Shown here one piece after another: positions 1-10,894 of a stretch of DNA of 64,000 bases. The position numbers and the translations under genes were made by a program. Origin of the DNA: Paraburkholderia dinghuensis (GTDB lineage: Bacteria > Pseudomonadota > Gammaproteobacteria > Burkholderiales > Burkholderiaceae); assembly GCF_003837865.1 (NCBI RefSeq), contig NZ_RQIS01000004.1, positions 248,001 through 312,000 on the forward strand, written 5' to 3'. A model generated the notes under the pieces. It was given only the letters and a program-made list of their open reading frames with translations, had not been told where the DNA came from and did not search any database. Every line of letters starts with the position of its first letter. Positions within the stretch are counted from its first letter, which is position 1.

Positions 1-294
1 AATCAGCGACGCGGGCGCGATGCCGACCAGGTGGATGGCGGTCGCGAGAAAGAGGTAATAAAGCAGGTTGCCCATCAGCGCCAGCTTGACGAGCATGATG
101 AGGTCCTGGCGCGTGAGGCGGGGCCAGACGCGGCGCAGCATCGGCACGAGGGCAGCAAGTGACACGAGGCCGTACATGACGTAGCGGCCCGCGCTCAGCA
201 GCAGGGGCGAGAAATCCTGCAACTGGCGGGGCACGACGAACACGGTCCCCCACAACGCCCCGGCGAGCACGCCGTACAACACACCACGCTGCAT
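1..294 (-). CDS. DMT/EamA-family membrane transporter, N-terminal 98 residues (cut by window edge)
   Basis: Reading leftward from the ATG at 294, the frame stays open to the window edge and gives 98 residues. The protein begins MQRGVLYGVLAGALWG, typical of the first helix of EamA/RhaT-type drug/metabolite exporters, and a PRQL segment and further hydrophobic helices follow. The family normally has about 300 residues and ten inner-membrane helices, so roughly a third is present. The substrate cannot be inferred. It is divergent from guaB, with about 260 bases between the starts. The family call is fairly safe, since the helix pattern and the small-residue-rich first helix fit, but it rests on recognition only. 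Confidence 0.7.
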   Translation of the reverse strand, partial: MQRGVLYGVLAGALWGTVFVVPRQLQDFSPLLLSAGRYVMYGLVSLAALVPMLRRVWPRLTRQDLIMLVKLALMGNLLYYLFLATAIHLVGIAPASLI

Positions 295-525
295 CTTCGA
301 AAGCTCCGGACAAATCAGACTGACTGTGAGCTTAAAGGGTGCTCGGGTGTGCGTCTTGTTCAATTCTGCAGCGAATTCAGGTGTGAATCCCACATCGGGA
401 CATACAAAGTACCTGATCACCGGGGCCGCACATACGGCTTTCACGCAGCTTCCCGGCGCCAGGAAATTCCCCAAAATCACCGCTAAGCTACTGTTGATAC
501 TGATGATTTCCAGGGCGCTATCCCG

Positions 526-531
526 TATAAT
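526..531 (+). promoter_or_regulatory. -10 element of a probable guaB promoter
   Basis: A perfect TATAAT lies 26 bases upstream of the guaB ATG at 558. No good -35 hexamer sits at 16-18 bases. TGATGA at 501 (19-base spacer) is the nearest, and a TTGATA at 494 is too far. A short leader with AGG at 548-550 as ribosome binding site would follow. Confidence 0.45.
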
Positions 532-557
532 TTGCTTTTGCGCCTATAGGATTTGCC

Positions 558-2018
558 ATGCGTCTGATCCAGAAAGCACTCACGTTCGATGACGTGCTCC
601 TCGTTCCCGCGTTCTCCGACGTTCTTCCGCGCGACACCAGCCTCAAGACCAGGCTGACCCGCAATATCTCCCTGAATATTCCGCTTGTCTCGGCTGCGAT
701 GGATACGGTCACCGAAGGCCGTCTCGCGATCGCGATGGCGCAGCAGGGTGGCGTAGGCATCATCCACAAGAACCTCACGCCCGCGGAGCAGGCGCGCGAG
801 GTCGCCAAGGTGAAGCGTTTCGAGTCGGGTGTCCTGCGCGATCCGATCACGATTCCGCCGCAAATGAAGGTGCGCGACGTGATCGCCCTGTCGCAGCAGC
901 ATGGCATCTCGGGCTTTCCGGTCGTCGAGGGTGCGCAACTGATCGGTATCGTCACGAACCGCGACCTGCGCTTCGAAACGCGCCTGGACGAGCCGGTGCG
1001 CTCGATCATGACGCCGCGCGAGCGCCTCGTCACCGTCAAGGAAGGCACGCCGCTCTACGAAGCCAAGGCGCTCATGCACAGCCACCGCCTCGAGCGCGTG
1101 CTGGTCGTCAACGATGCGTTCGAACTGCGCGGCCTGATGACCGTGAAGGACATCACCAAGCAGACCGAACACCCGGCCGCCTGCAAGGACGAGCACGGCA
1201 AGCTGCGCGCGGGCGCGGCAGTCGGCGTGGGTCCGGACAACGAAGAGCGCGTCGAGCTGCTCGTGCAGGCGGGCGTGGACGTGATCGTCGTCGATACGGC
1301 GCACGGCCACAGCAAAGGCGTGCTCGAGCGCGTCCGCTGGGTCAAGAAGAACTTCCCGCACGTTGAAGTGATCGGCGGCAACATCGCGACGGCTGACGCT
1401 GCGCGCGCACTTGTTGAGTACGGCGCGGACGGCGTCAAGGTCGGTATCGGTCCGGGTTCGATCTGCACGACGCGCATTGTTGCGGGCGTGGGCGTGCCGC
1501 AGATCAGCGCGATTGCGAACGTTTCGGACGCGCTTCGTGGCACGGGCGTTCCCGTCGTCGCCGATGGCGGCGTGCGTTACTCGGGCGACGTCTCCAAGGC
1601 ACTCGCCGCCGGCGCGAACGCCGTGATGATGGGCAGCATGTTCGCGGGCACGGAAGAGTCGCCGGGCGACGTGTTCCTGTACCAGGGCCGCCAGTACAAG
1701 TCGTATCGCGGCATGGGTTCGGTGGGCGCCATGAAGGACGGTGCCGCGGACCGCTACTTCCAGGACAATTCTGCGAACATCGACAAACTCGTGCCCGAGG
1801 GCATCGAAGGCCGCGTCGCGTACAAGGGTTCGGTCAACGCGATCCTGTTCCAGTTGATCGGCGGCGTGCGCGCTTCGATGGGTTATTGCGGCTGCAGCAC
1901 GATCGACGAACTGCACGAGAAGGCCGCCTTCGTCGAGATCACGTCGGCGGGCATGCGCGAGTCGCACGTTCACGACGTGCAGATCACGAAGGAAGCACCC
2001 AACTACCACGTGGACTAA
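558..2018 (+). CDS. guaB: IMP dehydrogenase
   Basis: This 486-residue protein oxidises IMP to XMP with NAD+, the first committed step of guanine nucleotide synthesis, in the cytosol. It starts [15 protein letters not shown], the canonical opening of the family. Two CBS domains occupy roughly residues 90-205 inside the TIM barrel. The catalytic loop GPGSICTTR carries the active-site cysteine, and the flap and C-terminal GYCGCSTI region are present. Length is normal for bacteria. guaA follows in the same direction with one small membrane-protein gene between, so the guanine branch is probably one transcription unit starting at the -10 element at 526. Nothing is odd about the gene. Confidence 0.97.
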   Translation: MRLIQKALTFDDVLLVPAFSDVLPRDTSLKTRLTRNISLNIPLVSAAMDTVTEGRLAIAMAQQGGVGIIHKNLTPAEQAREVAKVKRFESGVLRDPITIPPQMKVRDVIALSQQHGISGFPVVEGAQLIGIVTNRDLRFETRLDEPVRSIMTPRERLVTVKEGTPLYEAKALMHSHRLERVLVVNDAFELRGLMTVKDITKQTEHPAACKDEHGKLRAGAAVGVGPDNEERVELLVQAGVDVIVVDTAHGHSKGVLERVRWVKKNFPHVEVIGGNIATADAARALVEYGADGVKVGIGPGSICTTRIVAGVGVPQISAIANVSDALRGTGVPVVADGGVRYSGDVSKALAAGANAVMMGSMFAGTEESPGDVFLYQGRQYKSYRGMGSVGAMKDGAADRYFQDNSANIDKLVPEGIEGRVAYKGSVNAILFQLIGGVRASMGYCGCSTIDELHEKAAFVEITSAGMRESHVHDVQITKEAPNYHVD

Positions 2019-2024
2019 TCGCCA

Positions 2025-2702
2025 ATGAAGGCATTGCTGCGCGTTGTACTGATCGTCGATGCGTTGATGCTGCTGGGCTTCGGAGTCCTGTTCCTGCTGA
2101 CTCCGTGGGCCTCGTTGTACGACGCGCTGCAATTGGTGCAGCCGCAGCCGGCGCTTGTCGGGCTGGTGCTCGGCGTGGTGCTGATGGGCTTGTCGTGGCT
2201 CGCGGTGCGAGCCGCGTTCGACGGCGCGATGACGGTGCCAGTCGGCCGTGTGGCCGGGCATATCAACTGGATTTCGGGTGTGCTCATGCTGGTGTGGCTG
2301 ATCGGGTTCCACAACCCGCAGCTCACCGGCTTCGGTCAATTGACTGCTGGCGGTATCGGCGCATGGCTGATCTTGATTGGCTTCGGTGGTGTACGGCTCG
2401 CAGGCGCGGTCCGGCGGCGCGACAAGGCGCAGGCAGCCGGATCGAAGGCAGCACGGCGCGATTCGCCGCTTGCCTCGCAGAGCGAGTTGCGCGCCGAGCC
2501 CGTAACTCGCTCGGTGCCGCTTTTCGCGGGCGCTACGTCGCCAGCGACACCGACGAGTGGTGCCGTGGATACGCCGATGTCGCCGCCGCAGCCGGAAGCG
2601 CCAGAACCGGCGGCGACACAGCGTACGACGAGCGCCGATGAAGCCCGCCTGAGCGCCCGCGACGAGACCGCCAACGCGCCGAGGCCTCCGCTGCATGGCT
2701 GA
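2025..2702 (+). CDS. Small four-helix membrane protein with a proline/alanine-rich tail, between guaB and guaA
   Basis: This 225-residue protein is not a family I recognise. The first 130 residues carry about four hydrophobic segments (for example LMLLGFGVLFLLTP, LVLGVVLMGLSWLAV, GVLMLVWLIGF and AWLILIGFGGVRLAG). After a basic stop-transfer RRRD the remaining 95 residues are polar and rich in Pro, Ala, Ser and Arg, so probably disordered and cytoplasmic. The ATG at 2025 is six bases after the guaB stop, with no clear ribosome binding site, which suggests translational coupling. Its position inside the gua unit implies co-expression but gives no function. Confidence 0.7.
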   Translation: MKALLRVVLIVDALMLLGFGVLFLLTPWASLYDALQLVQPQPALVGLVLGVVLMGLSWLAVRAAFDGAMTVPVGRVAGHINWISGVLMLVWLIGFHNPQLTGFGQLTAGGIGAWLILIGFGGVRLAGAVRRRDKAQAAGSKAARRDSPLASQSELRAEPVTRSVPLFAGATSPATPTSGAVDTPMSPPQPEAPEPAATQRTTSADEARLSARDETANAPRPPLHG

Positions 2703-2864
2703 GTGGCGACACCCGGCCCCCGCCGCAGGCCTTGCCGCCTCGCACCCAGATTGCGACGCACGACCAGGCACCGCAACGCAACGCGACACACGCTTCCCGA
2801 ATTCACGCTGCGCGCAGCGCGCGCGGCTTTCCGTATCCGTTCTTTTTTTAGGTCTCGTCCTGCC

Positions 2865-4448
2865 ATGCACGACAAAATCCTGATTCTCGACTTCGGTTCG
2901 CAAGTCACCCAGCTCATTGCACGACGCGTGCGCGAGGCGCACGTCCTCTCGGAAGTCCACCCATATGACGTCGATGAGGCGTTCATCCGCGAGTTCGCGC
3001 CCAAGGGCATCATCCTCTCGGGTGGCCCGAACTCGGTGACGACGTCCGATACACCGCGCGCACCGCAAGCCGTATTCGATCTCGGCGTGCCGGTGTTCGG
3101 CATCTGCTACGGCATGCAGATGATGGCCGAGCAACTGGGTGGCAAGGTCGACATCGGCCACGTACGCGAATTCGGCTACGCCGAAGTGCGGGCGCGCAAC
3201 CATACGAGCCTGCTGGAAGGCATCGAGGACTTCCAGACGTCGGAAGGCCACGGCATGCTCAAGGTCTGGATGAGCCACGGCGACAAGGTCACCGCCATGC
3301 CCGAAGGCTTCAAGCTGATGGCTTCGACCGAGTCGTGCCCGATCGCGGCGATGGCCGACGAGTCGCGTCACTTCTACGGCGTGCAATGGCACCCGGAAGT
3401 CACGCACACCGCGAAGGGTCGCGCGATGATCGAACGCTTTGTGCTCGACATCTGCGGCGCGAAGGCCGACTGGGAAATGGGCCACTACATCGATGAAGCC
3501 GTCGAGACGATCCGCAAGCAGGTCGGCGACGAGCACGTCATTCTTGGCCTCTCGGGCGGCGTGGATTCATCGGTGGCAGCGGCGCTGCTGCATCGCGCGA
3601 TCGGCGACCAGCTGACCTGTGTGTTCGTCGATCATGGCCTCCTGCGTCTGAACGAAGCCGAACAGGTCATGTCGATGTTCGCGGACAACCTGGGCGTGAA
3701 GGTGATCCACGTCGATGCGAGCGAAGCGTTCATGTCGAAGCTCGCAGGCGTGACCGATCCGGAAGCGAAGCGCAAGATCATCGGCGCGGAATTCGTCGAG
3801 GTGTTCCAGGCCGAGGCGGGCAAGCTCACCGACGCGAAGTGGCTCGCACAAGGCACGATCTATCCGGACGTGATCGAATCGGCGGGCAAGGGCAAGAAGG
3901 CCGCGCACACGATCAAGAGCCACCACAATGTCGGCGGTTTGCCGGAGACGCTGAACCTGAAGCTGCTCGAGCCGCTACGCGAGCTGTTCAAGGACGAAGT
4001 GCGCGAACTCGGTGTGAAGCTCGGTCTGCCGCATTCGATGGTCTATCGCCATCCGTTCCCGGGCCCGGGCCTCGGCGTGCGGATTCTCGGCGCTGTGAAG
4101 CGCGAGTTCGCCGATCTGCTGCGCCGCGCCGACGCGATCTTCATCGAGACGCTGCGCAACACCATCGACAAGGAAACCGGCAAGTCGTGGTACGACCTCA
4201 CGAGCCAGGCGTTCGCGGTGTTCCTGCCGGTGAAGAGCGTTGGCGTGATGGGCGATGGACGCACCTACGAATACGTCGTCGCGCTGCGTGCCGTGCAGAC
4301 GCAGGACTTCATGACGGCGCACTGGGCACATCTGCCGCATGACTTGCTCGGTCACGTGTCGAATCGCATCATCAATGAAGTGCGCGGCATCAATCGCGTC
4401 GTGTACGACATTTCGGGCAAGCCGCCCGCGACGATCGAGTGGGAGTGA
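2865..4448 (+). CDS. guaA: GMP synthase (glutamine-hydrolysing)
   Basis: This 527-residue cytosolic enzyme aminates XMP to GMP using glutamine and ATP. The start [13 protein letters not shown] is the standard N-terminus, so the ATG at 2865 is preferred over the longer open frame from 2703. The class I glutamine amidotransferase domain comes first, with nucleophile Cys in FGICYGMQ and the His/Glu pair in QWHPE. The ATP pyrophosphatase P-loop LSGGVDSS lies near residue 230, and the C-terminal dimerisation domain ends in the typical PPATIEWE. The preceding 160 bases are gene-free. The 3' end of guaA is a known integration hotspot in other bacteria, but no integrase is seen here. Confidence 0.97.
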   Translation: MHDKILILDFGSQVTQLIARRVREAHVLSEVHPYDVDEAFIREFAPKGIILSGGPNSVTTSDTPRAPQAVFDLGVPVFGICYGMQMMAEQLGGKVDIGHVREFGYAEVRARNHTSLLEGIEDFQTSEGHGMLKVWMSHGDKVTAMPEGFKLMASTESCPIAAMADESRHFYGVQWHPEVTHTAKGRAMIERFVLDICGAKADWEMGHYIDEAVETIRKQVGDEHVILGLSGGVDSSVAAALLHRAIGDQLTCVFVDHGLLRLNEAEQVMSMFADNLGVKVIHVDASEAFMSKLAGVTDPEAKRKIIGAEFVEVFQAEAGKLTDAKWLAQGTIYPDVIESAGKGKKAAHTIKSHHNVGGLPETLNLKLLEPLRELFKDEVRELGVKLGLPHSMVYRHPFPGPGLGVRILGAVKREFADLLRRADAIFIETLRNTIDKETGKSWYDLTSQAFAVFLPVKSVGVMGDGRTYEYVVALRAVQTQDFMTAHWAHLPHDLLGHVSNRIINEVRGINRVVYDISGKPPATIEWE

Positions 4449-5120
4449 TCTGAACTTTTCCGGCCGGTTCAGGAAGTCTGGCTTTTCGTGTTTTCTTTTT
4501 TTAAAACACGAATCCGCAATTGATGCGATCCGCGCCGGCCGTGTGGCCGGCGCGGCTTCGCCAGGGCGCAGAAACTTGAACGCGCGTTTTCGGCGCACAC
4601 CGTAGCGCGCAGCCGACGTGCTGTGCGAAAGTATCGGCATCGTCGCTAGCCGAGCGCCTTCGAACGCGCCCCGATCGCTTCGCCGCGACGGCGATGATCG
4701 TTCTTGAAGCCCAACGGACATTCGCCGGTCCCGTTGCATTAATTCGCTCCACTAACTATTATTCGCGCGCGCCGGTGCCTGTCCTGACCCTCCTGTTTTC
4801 GGCGCGGCTACTTTCTCATTTGCAAACTTTGCCAAAATGCCGGAATCCTGGCGTTCTACTGTCACGTGACATAGATTAACTACACCGCAGTATGCAACTG
4901 CAAGTAGAACGCAAAGCATTTTCTTTAAGTGAGCAGAACAACCTGCCACTTCACTTATACGGAACGAGATACGAGACGCTACCAATGTATTCAGTACGCA
5001 GGTCACATACGCACGCAGTGTGTCATTTGCCGTTCATAGATATGTGAGTCCCACATCTTTGAATGATCCTGCCAGCTTACCGGAGACGGGAAATCAGACT
5101 TCAGGTCCGGGAGAGCAACC
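4449..5120. other. Gene-free region downstream of guaA
   Basis: No convincing gene is seen on either strand in these 670 bases. The first 100 bases hold a T-run (about 4486-4502) and the perfect palindrome at 4531-4554. From about 4750 the base composition becomes visibly more AT-rich than the flanking genes, and this continues into the next gene. Confidence 0.6.
4531..4554. repeat. Perfect 10-bp inverted repeat downstream of guaA (possible terminator hairpin)
   Basis: CGCGCCGGCC, a GTGT loop and GGCCGGCGCG form a 10-bp GC-only stem about 80 bases after the guaA stop. No T-tract follows on either strand, so it would be an atypical terminator or an mRNA-stabilising 3' hairpin. Confidence 0.4.
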
Positions 5121-5861
5121 ATGATGGAAACGAATTCGAGACTCGTCGTATGTGTAGCAGCGGCGGTGCTGCTGACGGCATGCGGCGGTAGCGGCAGCAG
5201 CAGCGGAAGCCAACCAGCGCCAGTAGTGAATGCCGATCCGCAAGGTTTCTGGCAAGGCACTGATACCAACGGCCGAGCCGTTGCGGCTCTGGTATTGGAG
5301 ACGGGGCAGTACTTTGCGGTGTACTCAACCAACAGTTCGGTCGGCGGCATGGTTGAGGGAACACTAACAGTCAGCGGAAACGCCGTCTCCGACAACTCCG
5401 CAATCGATTTCGTAGTCGGGGCGCCAGCAGTAAACGCTACGGTCACGGGCACGGCTACAACCAAACAACTGCTCGCTGTAAAAGTTAGCGAACCCAGTCA
5501 ATCCGTGTCCTTTACCGGAACATATAACGCCACGTACGATTCGTCGCCGTCGTCGACCGCAGCCGTTGGAACGTGGACCGGATCCGCAGCAGGCGGTGCC
5601 GCCGTTACCTCTATCACGGTCGCTGCTGATAACAGCTTCACGGGGACATCGGAAACGTGCACATTCAGCGGATCTGTTGCACCGCGCGCGAGTGGAAAGA
5701 ACGTGTTCGATGGCAACGTGACGTTCAATAACGCCTCGTGTCAGCTGGGTGCCGGTACGAAGATTGGTTTCGAGGCGGTAATCGCCAACAACCAGATGGT
5801 CGCTGCGGGCGTTAATCCCTCGCGAACTGCTGGATTCGTGTTCCTCGGTACGAGGGGCTAA
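5121..5861 (+). CDS. Putative secreted lipoprotein of unknown function
   Basis: This 246-residue protein has a signal peptide with lipobox LLTAC (cysteine near residue 20), followed by a Gly/Ser-rich linker GGSGSSSGS. The rest is rich in Thr, Ser, Val and Gly with alternating hydrophobic residues, as in a beta-rich extracellular domain. A segment near 30-110 (PQGFWQG, LETGQYFAVYS) and one near 150-230 (GTWTG, DNSFTGTSETCTFSG) look like two related beta repeats. GGGAGAG at about 5106-5112 is a good ribosome binding site for the ATG at 5121 (5124 is also possible). Synonymous codon use looks less GC-biased than in the neighbours, consistent with later acquisition. No specific function is proposed. 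Confidence 0.65.
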   Translation: MMETNSRLVVCVAAAVLLTACGGSGSSSGSQPAPVVNADPQGFWQGTDTNGRAVAALVLETGQYFAVYSTNSSVGGMVEGTLTVSGNAVSDNSAIDFVVGAPAVNATVTGTATTKQLLAVKVSEPSQSVSFTGTYNATYDSSPSSTAAVGTWTGSAAGGAAVTSITVAADNSFTGTSETCTFSGSVAPRASGKNVFDGNVTFNNASCQLGAGTKIGFEAVIANNQMVAAGVNPSRTAGFVFLGTRG

Positions 5862-6365
5862 AAGCCAGCTAGCACAGGGTCCCGGCCCGGGTGTGTCGCG
5901 GGCCGGTGCCGCTTGCCTCGTTTGCGAAAGAGGGAATGTCTAGCTTTGCGAGTCAAGCTTGCCCCGGACCGTACGCGTCCCGTTTACGGATTAAGACCGG
6001 AGATCGATAGATAGCTGTCGTCGAGATTTTCGTCGAGGATAGTACGGGCCGCACGACAATACATTCCTCTACTGCATTTTGTGCGCACGCTCCTGTTCGC
6101 GGAGCCTGTATCAGCACCATGGTGCTTTTGCGCGGCAGCGAGAATATGTTCAATATCGTCATTTCTGACGACGTTCTGGTTTTCTTCGCGGGCGTTCTCG
6201 TTGTAATGTATCGGACGCCGGATCTGCGGATTTCCGCTTATCTGATTCCGGTGTGGCTTGCCGTGCCCGGCGCCGCGTCCCGTTTCTGGCAGCGAAGGCG
6301 GCGCCACGACGCGCGGACCCTATCCGGCCCGTATTTTGTCCTGAACAGCCTATTTCGCAAACACC
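5862..6365. other. Gene-free region before the aminotransferase
   Basis: About 500 bases with no gene that I can support. An 8-bp inverted repeat (5882-5889 with 5899-5906, CCGGCCCG and CGGGCCGG) lies just after the lipoprotein stop and may be a weak terminator, since no T-run follows. The remainder is relatively AT-rich and likely holds the promoter of the aminotransferase gene. Confidence 0.5.
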
Positions 6366-7562
6366 ATGTTCGAACACATCGACGCCTATCCCGGCGACCC
6401 GATTCTCACGCTCAACGAGAACTTCCAGAAGGACCCGCGACAGAACAAGGTCAATCTGAGCATCGGCATCTACTTCGACGACGACGGCCGACTGCCCGTC
6501 ATGCAAGCCGTCCGTACCGCCGAAGCGGTGATTCTCGGAGACCCGGGTCCGAAACCCTATCTGCCGATGGCGGGCTTCGCCCAGTATCGCGATGCCGTAC
6601 AAGCGCTCGTGTTCGGCGAATCGTGTCCGTCGCGCGCGGCAGGGCGTATCGCGACGGTGCAGACGCTCGGTGGCTCGGGTGCGTTGCGGGTCGGGGCGGA
6701 CTTCATCAAGCGCTATTTCCCGGCGAGCCAGGTCTGGGTGAGCGACCCGACGTGGGAAAACCACCGCTTCATCTTCGAGCGCGCGGGCTTCACGGTGAAC
6801 ACCTACCCGTACTACGACGAGGCAACTGGCGGCCTGAAGTTCGAGGCGATGCTCGCCGCCATCGCCGCGCTGCCACCGAAAAGCATCGTGTTGCTGCACG
6901 CGTGCTGCCATAACCCGACGGGCGTCGATCTCGAGCGCGCGCAGTGGGAGCAGGTGATCGACGTGATGCAGCAGCGCGACCTGCTGCCGTTCGTCGACAT
7001 GGCGTACCAGGGCTTCGGAGCGGGCCTCGACGATGACGCGTTCGCCGTGCGCGAGATTGCGCGTCGCGGGCTCCCGGCGTTGATCGCGAATTCGTTCTCG
7101 AAGAATTTCTCGCTCTACGGCGAGCGTTGCGGCGGCCTGCACGTAGTCTGCGAAGACGCGGCGAGTGCCGATCGCGTGCTGGGGCAACTGACCGCCTCGG
7201 TGCGTTCCAACTACAGCAATCCGCCTACGCATGGTGCAAAGATCGTTGCGCGCGTGCTGACCACGCCGGATCTGAAGCAGTCGTGGGAGAGCGAACTGGC
7301 GGCAATGTGCCAGCGTATTGCGCGTATGCGCGTGGCGATTCACGATGGCCTGCGCCAGCACGTGAGCGGCGAGGCGCTGTCGCGCTATATCCGCCAGCGG
7401 GGCATGTTCACATACACCGGGTTGTCGGCGGATCAGGTCGAGCGGCTGCGCGAGGAGCACGGTGTCTATATCCTGCGTTCGGGCCGGATGTGCGTCGCTG
7501 GACTCAACGAGCAGAACGTCGGGATCGTAGTCGACGCGATTGCCAAGGTACTCGCACACTAA
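6366..7562 (+). CDS. tyrB: Aromatic-amino-acid / aspartate aminotransferase (PLP, fold type I)
   Basis: This 398-residue cytosolic enzyme transfers the amino group between aromatic amino acids or aspartate and 2-oxo acids. It begins MFEHIDAYPGDPIL, as do E. coli TyrB/AspC-type enzymes. The PLP-binding lysine is in NSFSKNFSLYGERCG. The CCHNPTGVD motif and the C-terminal SGRMCVAGLN with the substrate-carboxylate arginine are all visible. Length matches the family. The TyrB versus AspC assignment is uncertain, since both share these motifs. Betaproteobacterial homologues in this context are usually called tyrB. A 9-bp GC-rich stem at 7581-7612 follows the stop. Confidence 0.88.
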   Translation: MFEHIDAYPGDPILTLNENFQKDPRQNKVNLSIGIYFDDDGRLPVMQAVRTAEAVILGDPGPKPYLPMAGFAQYRDAVQALVFGESCPSRAAGRIATVQTLGGSGALRVGADFIKRYFPASQVWVSDPTWENHRFIFERAGFTVNTYPYYDEATGGLKFEAMLAAIAALPPKSIVLLHACCHNPTGVDLERAQWEQVIDVMQQRDLLPFVDMAYQGFGAGLDDDAFAVREIARRGLPALIANSFSKNFSLYGERCGGLHVVCEDAASADRVLGQLTASVRSNYSNPPTHGAKIVARVLTTPDLKQSWESELAAMCQRIARMRVAIHDGLRQHVSGEALSRYIRQRGMFTYTGLSADQVERLREEHGVYILRSGRMCVAGLNEQNVGIVVDAIAKVLAH

Positions 7563-7580
7563 GCCAACCTGTGCTTTGCG

Positions 7581-7612
7581 CGCCGCGCCGACCCATGTGC
7601 ACGGGCGCGGCG
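7581..7612 (+). repeat. Inverted repeat downstream of the aminotransferase gene
   Basis: CGCCGCGCC (7581-7589) pairs with GGCGCGGCG (7604-7612) across a 14-base loop, 19 bases after the tyrB stop. There is no T-tract, so a terminator role is only suggested by position. Confidence 0.3.
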
Positions 7613-7816
7613 TGCCGAGACCGCTTCGGACGGCGTGCGCCGGCACGCGGCTCACATGGCGGGCGACATGCCGGTGTCGCCCGTTTCAATCTATCTCTTC
7701 GGCCTGCCGGTCGGCGCTAACGCGCATTCGCGACATATCGTGGATCGACCACGCAACTCATACGCTGTAGCCGGTCGCTCCTGGTTACGCCAACGCGGCT
7801 ACGTGGTCCAGTGCAC

Positions 7817-7957
7817 TCAGAACCGCACGCCAGTTCCGCATACGCCGGCAACCCCGCCGCCGCTTCCGCCCGCAGCGCTGCAGAACACTCCGCAGCCCGA
7901 TAGCGCCGCAGCAAGGAGAGCACATGCGCCAAGCCGGCTAGCACGCGCCAGGAGCAT
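7817..7957 (-). CDS. Tiny lipoprotein (46 residues)
   Basis: From the ATG at 7957 the peptide begins MLLARASRLGACALLAAAL and reaches a lipobox LSGCG, then a short Gly/Ser/Ala-rich tail containing two further cysteines (CGVFCSAAGG, VAGVCGTGVRF). Very short lipoproteins with this kind of CGVFC...GGSG...C tail are familiar in Burkholderia genomes, which supports a real gene. The frame can be extended upstream to the ATG at 8008, but the shorter start gives a better signal peptide. No strong ribosome binding site is seen. Function is unknown. It would be an outer-membrane or periplasmic lipopeptide. Confidence 0.5.
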   Translation of the reverse strand: MLLARASRLGACALLAAALSGCGVFCSAAGGSGGGVAGVCGTGVRF

Positions 7958-8244
7958 GGCTGCGCGGCTATGTAATGCGGCGTTGCCGGAGTGGAGTTGG
8001 AACTTCATGGTCGAGCGAACGGGGATTCAGGCGGGAGCACGGGACGTCGTGGAGACACGATAGGCGCACCTTACTCCAAACGCGCGATGTCTCTAATCAG
8101 ACGAATCTGGATTTGCAGAACTCACGCAGATTCGATTGCTTGCCTGTCGAGTCGACGGAATTCGACGACAGCGGGGAAGGAGGCGCGCGGTCGTCAAGGT
8201 CATGCCCTGATAGAATGCGTGTGCCGCAACGTAATGAATTTCCG

Positions 8245-10249
<2,005 letters not shown>

Positions 10250-10263
10250 AGTAAAACCGGAGG

Positions 10264-10287
10264 AAGCGCCTTAGGGCGCTTTTTTTT
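10264..10287 (+). terminator. Rho-independent terminator after ldcA
   Basis: AAGCGCC (10264-10270), loop TTAG and GGCGCTT (10275-10281) run into a tract of eight T residues (10280-10287), 14 bases after the ldcA stop. Confidence 0.9.
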
Positions 10288-10894
10288 CGGGGTGGCTTCG
10301 CCGATTTCCCTGCGATGGATGACGCTCGCCGACACGTACGACGGCATTTGGCAACTCCGGAAACGGACATTGAAAAGCTTCGCATTTGCCCTCGGACTGT
10401 CAGCCGGCGTAGGCTGGGAGGATATGCAACTAACGGTCAATTCCATCGACAACCTTCATTTCACGCTCTCGGCGTGGCCAGCTTTGATCGACTGATCATT
10501 GACTGGCATCCCAACAAGCCGGCCGTCGTGTAGTTGATGATCCTCTTACCGTTGCGCCAGTTGCCCGAGCCGGGCGTCACAGCGGCGAGAACCGCTCGCG
10601 TTGGGCCGCTGCAGGAGCGCTGGAGAGAAATGTTCCTCTGTTTGCGGGGTCGTCGCGCCATCGTAGAAACATGCACCGCAGGCCCGCAATGCGGGGCGAC
10701 CCTCATACACGCTGCCTGACCCGTACTATCTGAGTGCATGTATGGGCGCGCCGGGGCTAATTCGCTAAACTGGTCCGGTCCTGAAAGCAGTCGCCCAGCC
10801 GTCCCGCCGCATGGGTGTTTCGCGCAGACAGCACGTTCGATGCATCCGATCGCCGGGTTTTTCTTCTACGCACCGCCCGATGGAATCGTCCAGC
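10288..10894. other. Gene-free region before the purine degradation operon
   Basis: No credible gene is seen in these 600 bases. Short open frames here lack ribosome binding sites and family resemblance. The stretch presumably holds the promoter of the puuE-uraD-alc-allA operon, but I could not pick out convincing -35/-10 boxes or a regulator site. Confidence 0.5.

Noticed and set aside
483..3536. Very long open frame (about 1017 codons) on the minus strand opposite guaB and guaA
   Set aside because: It lies opposite two unmistakable housekeeping genes, and its translation is His/Arg/Ala-rich without domains. This is a GC-rich antisense shadow.
4449..5120. tRNA, tmRNA or attachment site after guaA
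   Set aside because: I looked for a T-loop and CCA-type end and found none, and no repeated copy of the guaA end was noticed by eye.
6119..6365. Possible small membrane protein before the aminotransferase gene
   Set aside because: The frame begins with a hydrophobic stretch but continues as the out-of-frame shadow of the aminotransferase gene, and it has no ribosome binding site.
10292..10495. Short 67-codon frame after the ldcA terminator
   Set aside because: No ribosome binding site, no recognisable domain and no partner genes, so chance is the better explanation.
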